This document shows positions 56,871 through 64,000 of a DNA stretch of 64,000 bases, piece by piece. Positions within the stretch are counted from its first letter, which is position 1, and every line of letters begins with the position of its first letter. The notes under the pieces are model-generated. The model had not been told where the DNA came from, searched no databases, and saw only the letters and a list, made by a program, of their open reading frames with translations. The DNA is from Corallococcus sp. CA053C (GTDB lineage Bacteria; Myxococcota; Myxococcia; Myxococcales; Myxococcaceae). The position numbers and the translations under genes were made by a program. The stretch covers positions 30,252-94,251 of the forward strand of contig NZ_RAWA01000002.1 in NCBI RefSeq assembly GCF_003611675.1, given 5' to 3'.

Positions 56871-59800
56871 GTGCTCACGCTGCGCGACACCTTCAAGTAT
56901 CAGGGTGATGTCTCGGAGTCTCCGTTTGCTCGCATCACGCTCACGGCCCGTTTTCCGGTCTTTGCCTACGTCCGCATGCAGGACGCGGACGTGTCGGTCT
57001 CCAGAAGGATCGCGTCATGGGAACGCGCGGAGGTCGAGCTCGCGCTGAACGAGGAGCGCTATCGCATCTCGGCAGCGACCAGCACACTGGTCGGCACGGA
57101 CGCGGACACCCTTCGCTCTTTTCTCACGTACACGAGCGCGGCGCTCGAGGCCACGAGCATCAACGACCTTTCAATCGCGATCCCGGTTCACCTCACGTCG
57201 TCTGGCGTGTCGGTCGGCGAGCACACGCTCAACGCGATCTACTTGATCAAGAACCTGCGCCACCTGCTCGGCACCGCCAATGCGGGATTGAGGTTCACTC
57301 GCACTCCCACCCCGCCAGACATGGCAGCCGTGGCTGCGTTCCTGGACAAGAACGTTTTTCTGGTGAACCAGCAGGCGGTCGAGAGCAGTCTTTTGGTATT
57401 CAAGAAGCTCGCCGAACGCAATGACGATTGGCTGTTGTTGACAGTCATTCAGGAGTTCGTGGACGAAGCGGACATCGATCCCAGATCACCCGTGGAGTTC
57501 ACCGAAAGCCTCCTGGCGATCCTCGACCGGATCATCCAAGCGCACGACATCTTAAACCCCGAAGAGCTTGTGCGTTTCGTCGCTAGGAACTTCAGCAGCT
57601 GGCTCGACTTCCCCATTGTCGTGCCGGAGATCAAGAGTGTGGTGGTCGCGGGCGTGTTCCGGGTGAACACGCCGGACGGGTCGGAGATCGCCGACAACGA
57701 CCTGTTCTTCTATGATTTGTCGCTTGCGTACGTGCAGAGCGGACCGGCCGGTGCCCCGGTACCCCGAACCGTGCACTACGACTGGAAGGCCCAGAGCGCC
57801 ACGGTCAGCGAAAACGGGACGTCCTTCAGGTTCTCCGGACCGGGCGTGCTCATTCCGGCGAGTGTCGTTGGAACCGTCACGGTCAGCGTGAAGGCCTTCG
57901 ACGGCACCGAGCTCTGGGTCAGAGAATTCGATCCGAATGACCCCGCCCTCAAGGATGTGCTGATCGAGGTGTCGCAGGCTCGTCCGACGACGCTGAAGCC
58001 CGGAGCCACCGCCGGGGCAACGGACACGAGCAAGCGGCTCCGCGGTCAGGTGGTAGAGCTCACGAAGCAGTGTCCGCTCAAGGACCTCACTGTAGTCATC
58101 CAGGCGAAGAGGGACGGGGACAAGCTCTGGCGCGTGGTCGCCGCGGCGGAGACGGATGCGTCGGGAAGATTCTCGATGCCCTACCCATATGGCGAGTACA
58201 CGGAGGCCCAGGCGCTCGTCTCGCTCTCGCCCGACACTCCCGCCGACATCCCCATCATCAGGGAGGGCAACCCCAGGGCGACAATCTCCGACGACTTTCT
58301 CTATCTGCTGGTCACGGCGCCCAAGTGCGACGAGCCGGACGCTTCCGACGATCGCGAGTGTGATGCCCCGAAGAAGGCGCCACGCCTGCCCGCGCAGGCC
58401 GACCTGGTCAATTCGTCGGCGTACACGCAGGACATCGGGGGCTCGTGCGTCAACCTCTCCACCCCGAACCGGACGCTGAGCGAATTCTGCTACCGGGGTA
58501 TCGTTCGCACCTCGGATCCAGACGTCGTCAACTACACCCTGGTGAAGCAACCCAACGGGAGCTTCGAGCTGAAGGGAGAGCAGAAGCGCATCACCCGGGC
58601 GCCAGTCGACCTCGACAATCCGATTCGCTGGCAGGACGCCCCCGACGCCCGGGAGAACCTGTCGCTCTATCAGTCAGTGACGGTCGCCACCGGTCACGTC
58701 CTGCACTACAAGGCCGAGTTCAGGGCCGACGGCTACTCCCTGGGGGACCTGCTCTACTCCCTCGCGCTCGCCCCCGGACAGAAGAAGCAGATCGTCGTCA
58801 TGGATTCGGCGTATTCGCTGCGGGCGGCCGAGTCGCAGAACATCGCCCAGGGAGAGAGCCTGGCGGCCAGCCTGATGAACGAGCGGACCATCACCAACCA
58901 GCTCGCGGGGAACATCAACGAGGCGATGCGCGGCAGCAGCTCGGCGAACACCAGCGGCGTCAGCGCCGGCCTGGGTCTCGCCGCCAGCTATGGCGGCATG
59001 ATTGGGGGCACCCTCGGCGTCGCCGGAGGAAGCTCGAGTTCCAGCGCCTCCGCAGCCCAGAGCAGCGCCAGGGACACGTCGATGTTCTTCGGTGAGAGGC
59101 TGCGCCAATCCATCATGCAGAACGCCGAGAGCTATCGGCAGCTGAATGCGTCCGTCGTCACTGCGGTGACGCAGGGACAGCAGTACTCGGTTACGACGGA
59201 CGTGGTGGCGAACCACAACCATTGCCACGCGCTCACCATGATGTACTTCGAGGTGTTGCGACACTTCGCCATCTTCCAAGAGCTGGTCAACGTCGAGGAG
59301 TGCATCTTCGTGCCGTTGTTGATGACGAACTTCACGACGGAGAACATCTACAAGTGGTCGGACGTCCTCGCGCGCAACCTGCTGCCGATGTCCTCGAACA
59401 CCTACCTGCAGCCGTTCCCGTTCCTCCGGTATCGGACCGGGCATCCGCTGATTCCGGCGTTCGATGCCAACGAGCGGAAGAAGACCAACTACGCCCACGT
59501 AGACTTTCCGGCAGGCGCCTACTGCGCGGAGCCCATCACCTCGGTGGGTGGCTACCTGACGATCCGGGTCCACATACCGCGTCCCAAGACGGTGTTCGAC
59601 AGGATCCTCTCCTTCCCAGTCGTCAAGCGAGAAGAGACTCATAACAGAAACGGCGGAGGCATTTTCGGCCACATCGTTGATGTCGTCATCGGCAAGAGGG
59701 ACGTGTCGACGAAGTGGGAGGAGAGGGTGAAGTTCACCGACCAGCGCATCATCATCTACGACAACTTCCAAGAGGCCCGGCCGGCAGATGTGATCGAAGT

Positions 59801-62336
59801 CGTCAAATTCGATAACTTCTTCGAGGGCAACCACGATGAGAGGCTCTGGACGGCCATAGCGTTTCTCTGCGGTTTCTCAGACGTCAACGCGTTCCTGGAA
59901 AACTATTTCGCGCACAAGACCATCTCGCAGTGGGACAGCACCTTCAACGACGAGATTGCCCCGAAGGTGCTCGAAGCCCTGCTGACAAACACGATTACGA
60001 TCGTGCCTTTCTCCTCGCTCGACCTCACCCCGACCGCGAAGTATCACGGTGGCTCCTACCTGATGCGGCTCTCGCTCCGAGCGAGCACATCCCTGGCAAG
60101 GAACCACAAGGATCTGGAGAGCATCCGAATCAACTACATCAAGGTGGTCCCCCACGCGGATGAGTTCTGGGCCTTCATCACGCTCAGCGTCGAGAACGTG
60201 AGCATCACCTACACCACCAAGCACTACGAAGGCTACATCCTCAACAAGTACATCGGGGACGATCTGTTCGATAACAATGGGTTGAGCAACCCTCCCATCC
60301 CCACGCCGATGAACTCGGACGAGCAGCGCAATCCGCGCAAGGAGGATGACTACCTCGTCCTCAAGCTGATCGAGCATCTGAACAGCAACCTGGAGCACTA
60401 CAATAAGACGCTCTGGTACAACCTCGATCCGGATCGCCGGTACATGCTCCTGGATGGATTCAGTATTCAGGTGTACAACGACTTCGGCGTTCCGACGGCG
60501 ATGCGCAGCCTCGCGTCAGTGGTGAAGAACGAGCTGTTGACCATCACCGGAAACTCGCTCGTGTTTCCCGTCGCGGCTGGATACAAGGTGAGCCGGTCGT
60601 TCATCACGGAGGAGAACCAGCAAGGCGAAACAGAGAACGTCTCGCTGCTCGACCACTACAAGCCCTCCACGCCGTTCCCGCCGTACCGCGTCAGTGTGCC
60701 GTCAAAAGGCGTGTTCCTGGAAGCGGTGCAGGGGGCCTGCGATGCGTGCGAGCGGGTGAAGGAGAACTCCTCGCAGGACTGGACCAGGTTCCAGACGGAT
60801 GAGCCAACGCCGATCCAGCCGGTCACGACGCCTGTCCCGACAATCACGGACTGGAAAGCGGTGTTCAAGGAGTTCGCTCCGCCGCTGATCAACATCCAGA
60901 ATGCGCCGCCGCTGCCAGCGCCAGCGGCCGGCCTGACCGGTCTCACGGAGTTGCTCGGGAAAGCTGGCATCTTCAAGGACATCACCGGCCTGGATGCGAC
61001 ACAGCAGAACGTGTTGCGCACCTATCTCTCGAACCAGGAGAACGCAAAGGCCTTCGCCGAAATGGCGAAGAGCATGGTGATGCAGGAGCACAACACCCAG
61101 CACTCCGACAAGATCATGGAGTCGTTGAAGACGGCGAAGGATGGCGGCGCCATCAACCAGGACGAGTACGGCAAGCTGGTCAAGGACCACATTCAGAAGC
61201 AGATCGACGGCGGCGACGCGCAGAACCAGCAGGCGGCCCAGCAGCGCAAGCAGCAGGACCTCTCCCCCATCCAGTCTGCCGTGGGGCTGGCTCAGCGGGG
61301 CAGTCGGGTGTCCGCCACGGAGAGCGACGCCGATGGGACCACGCGAACGCTCGAGGTCGGTGGCAACGCGGAGCTCCAGAACGTCGGCGACTCCTTCGCG
61401 AGGCGTGCATGGTCGTCCAATCAGCTCGTGGGGCTGGTTGGGGAGCGGCTCGCGGTGAGAGTCCTGAAAGAAGAGGGGCACATCGTCTTCACTGACTGGA
61501 GAAAGCACATCTCTGGACCCGGTATCGACCTGATCTCGCTCGACCCGGTGACGGGTGAATTGTGGGTGATCGACAACAAGGCTCAGTTTCGGGGCATCAG
61601 CGGCGCGGATGCCCTGACCGGCCCCCAGTTCAAGGGCAGCGAGCAGCAGATGCGGGTCTTCCTCGAGAAGGACTGGCCCAACAAGGCGCAGGCCGACATG
61701 GCGCTGAAGGCGCTCGACGCGAAGAAGGTGAAGCTGGTGGTCTCGAACGCGTTCGCCGGCGAGAAGGCGCGCTTCACGAAGGCCCTGTTTGACAAAGGTC
61801 TCCATGCGTTCGACATCCGGTTGCCGCAGGGCAAGCGACTCTTCGCGGATTTCTCGGCTTGGGAAGCGGCCTTCAAGCAGTTGGTGACCCTCAGACGAGG
61901 CGTGCGCGCCACGGGCACACGCGGCTGCGTGACGGTCGAGGGCTCGCTCGTCGTGGCAGTCGTCGCGGCCGGCGCGATGTACCTGTTCACGGCGGGGTCA
62001 TCCGTCAGACAGGTAGGAACCGTGGCGGCCGAGATCGGATTGGACCTCCTCCTTTCCAAGCTCCCCGGAGGATTGTTTGCCTCTCTCGTGATCGGCCTGG
62101 AGAGTGACGAGTCCCCCGCGGCTCTTGCAGCCCGGAAGCGCGAGGAGCAGATCGACGCCCTGCTTGAGCTCGTTCCCGACTTCAAGACGCTCTCGGCGGC
62201 CGAACTGAAGGAGTCGAGAGACGCCCTCAAGGAGCTGCTTGAGAGCCCGCAGATCGTCGAGGATCCGCCGGAGACGGGTAGAATCAAGCTGCCCGGGCTG
62301 GACATCCCTTCCGTGCCAACGGGCACCATTGCATGA
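56871..62336 (+). CDS. Giant 1821-residue protein, unknown type, with PD-(D/E)xK-like C-terminal region
   Basis: No signal peptide. Residues 1-385 are helical and beta segments of unknown type. About 390-470 resembles a carboxypeptidase-regulatory-like beta domain (RLRGQVVEL, TDASGRFSMPY). About 570-800 has SLGDLLYSLALAPGQKKQIV, a Gly/Ser/Ala-rich stretch near 687-735 and HNHCHALTMMYFEVL near 780. A Gln-rich coiled coil precedes residue 1465. About 1515-1660 contains VGLVGERLAVRVL, GPGIDLISLD and LWVIDNKAQ, a D...DxK pattern of restriction-endonuclease-like folds. One hydrophobic segment lies near 1693-1712. GTG 56871 follows AAGGAGG. GC is lower than the chromosome. It is bracketed by IS91 remnants and direct repeats; no immunity gene follows. 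Confidence 0.8.
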   Translation: MLTLRDTFKYQGDVSESPFARITLTARFPVFAYVRMQDADVSVSRRIASWERAEVELALNEERYRISAATSTLVGTDADTLRSFLTYTSAALEATSINDLSIAIPVHLTSSGVSVGEHTLNAIYLIKNLRHLLGTANAGLRFTRTPTPPDMAAVAAFLDKNVFLVNQQAVESSLLVFKKLAERNDDWLLLTVIQEFVDEADIDPRSPVEFTESLLAILDRIIQAHDILNPEELVRFVARNFSSWLDFPIVVPEIKSVVVAGVFRVNTPDGSEIADNDLFFYDLSLAYVQSGPAGAPVPRTVHYDWKAQSATVSENGTSFRFSGPGVLIPASVVGTVTVSVKAFDGTELWVREFDPNDPALKDVLIEVSQARPTTLKPGATAGATDTSKRLRGQVVELTKQCPLKDLTVVIQAKRDGDKLWRVVAAAETDASGRFSMPYPYGEYTEAQALVSLSPDTPADIPIIREGNPRATISDDFLYLLVTAPKCDEPDASDDRECDAPKKAPRLPAQADLVNSSAYTQDIGGSCVNLSTPNRTLSEFCYRGIVRTSDPDVVNYTLVKQPNGSFELKGEQKRITRAPVDLDNPIRWQDAPDARENLSLYQSVTVATGHVLHYKAEFRADGYSLGDLLYSLALAPGQKKQIVVMDSAYSLRAAESQNIAQGESLAASLMNERTITNQLAGNINEAMRGSSSANTSGVSAGLGLAASYGGMIGGTLGVAGGSSSSSASAAQSSARDTSMFFGERLRQSIMQNAESYRQLNASVVTAVTQGQQYSVTTDVVANHNHCHALTMMYFEVLRHFAIFQELVNVEECIFVPLLMTNFTTENIYKWSDVLARNLLPMSSNTYLQPFPFLRYRTGHPLIPAFDANERKKTNYAHVDFPAGAYCAEPITSVGGYLTIRVHIPRPKTVFDRILSFPVVKREETHNRNGGGIFGHIVDVVIGKRDVSTKWEERVKFTDQRIIIYDNFQEARPADVIEVVKFDNFFEGNHDERLWTAIAFLCGFSDVNAFLENYFAHKTISQWDSTFNDEIAPKVLEALLTNTITIVPFSSLDLTPTAKYHGGSYLMRLSLRASTSLARNHKDLESIRINYIKVVPHADEFWAFITLSVENVSITYTTKHYEGYILNKYIGDDLFDNNGLSNPPIPTPMNSDEQRNPRKEDDYLVLKLIEHLNSNLEHYNKTLWYNLDPDRRYMLLDGFSIQVYNDFGVPTAMRSLASVVKNELLTITGNSLVFPVAAGYKVSRSFITEENQQGETENVSLLDHYKPSTPFPPYRVSVPSKGVFLEAVQGACDACERVKENSSQDWTRFQTDEPTPIQPVTTPVPTITDWKAVFKEFAPPLINIQNAPPLPAPAAGLTGLTELLGKAGIFKDITGLDATQQNVLRTYLSNQENAKAFAEMAKSMVMQEHNTQHSDKIMESLKTAKDGGAINQDEYGKLVKDHIQKQIDGGDAQNQQAAQQRKQQDLSPIQSAVGLAQRGSRVSATESDADGTTRTLEVGGNAELQNVGDSFARRAWSSNQLVGLVGERLAVRVLKEEGHIVFTDWRKHISGPGIDLISLDPVTGELWVIDNKAQFRGISGADALTGPQFKGSEQQMRVFLEKDWPNKAQADMALKALDAKKVKLVVSNAFAGEKARFTKALFDKGLHAFDIRLPQGKRLFADFSAWEAAFKQLVTLRRGVRATGTRGCVTVEGSLVVAVVAAGAMYLFTAGSSVRQVGTVAAEIGLDLLLSKLPGGLFASLVIGLESDESPAALAARKREEQIDALLELVPDFKTLSAAELKESRDALKELLESPQIVEDPPETGRIKLPGLDIPSVPTGTIA

Positions 62337-62351
62337 CGAGCGCGGGGAGCG

Positions 62352-62708
62352 GTCTTCACTGCGGACCGCCATGCGGATGACCAAACGGGGGCAGAGTCGA
62401 AGGAGCAGGAGGCGAGCCTGGCGCCAGAAGCAGCGGCGAACGCGGAACCCATGAAGGAGCGGGCGCCGCGACTGGATTGGGCCTGGCTGCTGAAGACGTT
62501 CGCGTTGGACATCTTCGCCTGTACTCGGTGTGGAGGCAGGCTTGGGGTGCTTGGCGTACCTGACGGACCCCGGTGAGGTGCGCGCCATTTTGAAGCACCT
62601 GGGACTGCCCACGCGGCCTGCAAAGCTGCGCTCGTCCCGGATGGCGTTTGCGTGTCGCTGGACGAGGAGGTGCACCTCGTGGAATTGCCACCGCCCCCAG
62701 GAGTATAG
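62352..62708 (+). pseudogene. IS91-type transposase C-terminal remnant, right, frameshifted
   Basis: RAPRLDWAWLLKTFALDIFACTRCGG, in pieces of known pattern, is followed after a frameshift near 62540 by AYLTDPGEVRAILKHLGLP and then, in a further frame, VELPPPPGV ending at TAG 62706-62708. It matches the left remnant (RAPRLDWA shared). The element was broken by small indels and lacks its N-terminal catalytic region. Confidence 0.7.
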
Positions 62709-62805
62709 GCCGGATGGGAGTCCTGTTGCGGATGAGGGCGTGGGTAGGTGGTGGGCCAGAAGGGCCTTGCGACATGCCCTGGGCGGTGAAGGAGGCCCCC
62801 CAAGG
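62701..62805 (+). repeat. 105-bp direct repeat, right copy
   Basis: Second copy of 55979-56083, same orientation, two mismatches. It starts inside the last codons of the transposase remnant and ends exactly where the IS21-type element begins (TGTCAACGG at 62806). Confidence 0.9.
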
Positions 62806-62835
62806 TGTCAACGGCCGGGGTCATGGACCGCAGGA

Positions 62836-62854
62836 GGGTCGGCCAAGCGGATCG
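62836..62854 (+). repeat. IS21 subterminal repeat, outer copy
   Basis: GGGTCGGCCAAGCGGATCG at 62836-62854 recurs exactly at 62909-62927. Multiple short repeats near each end are the transposase-binding sites typical of IS21 elements. Confidence 0.75.
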
Positions 62855-62908
62855 GGGTGACGAGTTCGTCAGGCAGCCGCAGTTCGAGTTCGCGGCGATG
62901 GCGAGGTG

Positions 62909-62927
62909 GGGTCGGCCAAGCGGATCG
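62909..62927 (+). repeat. IS21 subterminal repeat, inner copy
   Basis: Exact second copy of the 19-bp repeat at 62836-62854, 73 bp further in, just beyond the istB stop codon. It supports placing the element's end near 62806. Confidence 0.75.
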
Positions 62928-62937
62928 CTTCCGGTGA

Positions 62938-63705
62938 CTACCGAGCCTCTGCGGAGGAGGACTTCCGGCGCCGGGTGGGGGGCGGGTTGCGGAAGCTGTC
63001 GCCTTCGATGACGAGGACGTGGGAGTGGTGGAGGAGCCGGTCCATGGCGGCGCTGGCCATCAGCGGGTCGCCGAAGAGGGGCGGCCACTCCTCAATGGCG
63101 CGGTTGGAGGTGATGACGGTGCTTCTGCGCTCGTAGCGTTGGCGGACGACTTCGTAGAGGTCCGCGGGCTCATCCTGCGTGAGGCCACGCAGGTCGAGGT
63201 CATCGATGATGAGCAGCTCGGGCGAGGTGAAGCGCAAGAGGCGCTTCTCGTAGCTGCCGTCGCCCCGGGCGGCGCGCAGTTGCTGGAGAAGCTCGTGGGC
63301 GCCCAGGTAGAGGGCGCTGTAGCCAGCGCGGCAGGCGCGGTGGCCGAGGGCCTGGGCCAGGTGGGACTTGCCGACGCCCGTGGGGCCGACGATGAGGATG
63401 TTGTCGTGGCGCTCCAGGAAGCCGCACGTGCCCAGCTCCAGCACCTTGGCCTTGGGGACGCTGGGGTTGAAGTGGAAGTCGAAGTCCTCGAGCGTCCTGG
63501 CGTGCTCGAAGGCGGCGCGGCGCACGCGCTGGGACAGCTGCTTGGAGTCGCGTCGCTCCGCCTCGTCGCCCAGCAGTCGGTAGAGAAACTCGGAATGGGA
63601 GAGGTTGTCGTCCACCGCCTGCTGGGTGCGCAGTTGCAGCGACTGGAGGACACCGGACAGGCGCAGCTTCTTGAGCAGGGGGACGAGCGCGTCAGTGGGA
63701 CTCAA
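62938..63705 (-). CDS. istB: IS21 family helper ATPase IstB
   Basis: A 255-residue AAA+ ATPase that assists the IS21 transposase. Walker A GPTGVGKS near 109-116, Walker B LLIIDDLDLRGL, and sensor ITSNRAIEEWPPLFGD are intact; the N-terminal helical region (LVPLLKKLRLSG) is typical. Start TTG at 63705 overlaps the istA stop as TTGA. The protein looks full length and probably functional. The C-terminus ends in a basic, Ser-rich tail. Confidence 0.93.
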   Translation of the reverse strand: MSPTDALVPLLKKLRLSGVLQSLQLRTQQAVDDNLSHSEFLYRLLGDEAERRDSKQLSQRVRRAAFEHARTLEDFDFHFNPSVPKAKVLELGTCGFLERHDNILIVGPTGVGKSHLAQALGHRACRAGYSALYLGAHELLQQLRAARGDGSYEKRLLRFTSPELLIIDDLDLRGLTQDEPADLYEVVRQRYERRSTVITSNRAIEEWPPLFGDPLMASAAMDRLLHHSHVLVIEGDSFRNPPPTRRRKSSSAEAR

Positions 63706-64000
63706 TTTCGGACTCCTGGGGCACGGCGGGGGGGGTGCAGCAGCTCGGCCACGCTGCGTGCGAAGCGCGGCTGAGGAAGCGAGGGCGTCGCCGGGGCCGC
63801 GAGCGCCAGGGGCAGCGGCTGCAAGTCCAGGCCCTGGCGCAGCAGATTCTTGATGGCCCGGTAGGTGTACGCCCCGTAGTAGTGGGCCCTGCGGGCGGCG
63901 GCCTGGGCGCGCTCGGGCGGGAAGCCTTCCAGGTGGGTGACGATGGCCTGCACCGCGCGCAGCTGCGACAGCACGTCGTCGGAGTCGAAGACGGCACGCA
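63702..64000 (-). CDS. istA: IS21 family transposase IstA, C-terminal part
   Basis: The frame enters from the right window edge and ends with TGA at 63702-63704, coupled to istB. The visible 98 residues include LSQLRAVQAIVTHLEGFP and YYGAYTYRAIKNLLRQGLDL, the conserved C-terminal region of IstA. The catalytic DDE core lies outside the window. Confidence 0.88.
   Translation of the reverse strand, partial: RAVFDSDDVLSQLRAVQAIVTHLEGFPPERAQAAARRAHYYGAYTYRAIKNLLRQGLDLQPLPLALAAPATPSLPQPRFARSVAELLHPPRRAPGVRN

Larger units (their letters stand above)
62806..64000 (-). mobile_element. IS21-family insertion sequence, partial
   Basis: istB and the 3' end of istA lie on the minus strand with the usual 4-bp coupling, and the end beyond istB carries two copies of a 19-bp transposase-type repeat. 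TGT at 62806 is a likely terminal base triplet, as IS21 elements end in TG. The other end lies outside the window, so the target duplication cannot be checked. Confidence 0.8.

Overview
The window is a high-GC (roughly 70 percent G+C by eye) delta-proteobacterial chromosome segment, almost certainly from a myxobacterium of the Myxococcaceae (Corallococcus or Myxococcus type). Pointers are a C-terminal MYXO-CTERM sorting tail on a cysteine-rich surface protein, many lipobox proteins, two large TPR-type Ser/Thr kinases, a sigma-54 activator with an FHA-like N-terminus, and a myxobacterial-type toxin-like lipoprotein. No rRNA, tRNA or CRISPR array was recognised.

Layout. 1-7 kb: end of a secreted protein, a HAD phosphatase, a sigma-54 activator, a small hypothetical and a membrane Ser/Thr kinase. 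7-12 kb: a two-gene surface operon (OmpA/thrombospondin-3 protein, then a 13-repeat Cys-rich lipoprotein with a MYXO-CTERM tail). 12-22 kb: Rnk-like RNA polymerase factor, nitronate monooxygenase, a probable murein-peptide operon (dipeptide epimerase, DUF819 permease, class A beta-lactamase-like lipoprotein), M20 peptidase, Asp/Asn hydroxylase preceded by a triplicated start region, methyltransferase, Ntn-type amidohydrolase. 22-29.5 kb: a tightly overlapping MoxR ATPase, DUF5682, VWA and SWIM operon resembling E. coli yehLMPQ. 29.7-31.6 kb: small lipoprotein and a ferritin-like lipoprotein with a good sigma-54 promoter.

31.8-34.9 kb is a markedly more AT-rich island that truncates a lipoprotein paralogue. 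It carries an anti-phage dCTP deaminase (AvcD/DCD type) translationally coupled to a DUF488-like gene, preceded by about 500 bp without a convincing gene, where AvcD-type systems carry a regulatory RNA. 35-52 kb is core-like: C39 peptidase lipoprotein, glutamine synthetase, DUF1206 membrane protein, esterase, second TPR kinase, S9 peptidase, aldo/keto reductases, DHFR-like, AraC regulator, SDR and cupin.

52-64 kb is accessory: a three-gene overlapping operon with an HNH-like toxin-type lipoprotein and candidate immunity gene, a fragment of a sigma-54 activator, a helix-turn-helix protein and a zinc-ribbon protein. Then comes an 1821-residue protein of unknown type with a PD-(D/E)xK-like C-terminal region. 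It sits between two IS91-type transposase remnants and 105-bp direct repeats, and is followed by an IS21-family element (istB and partial istA) that runs off the window. The best candidates for undescribed biology are the giant cassette, the deaminase/DUF488 pair and its leader, and the MoxR/VWA/SWIM operon.
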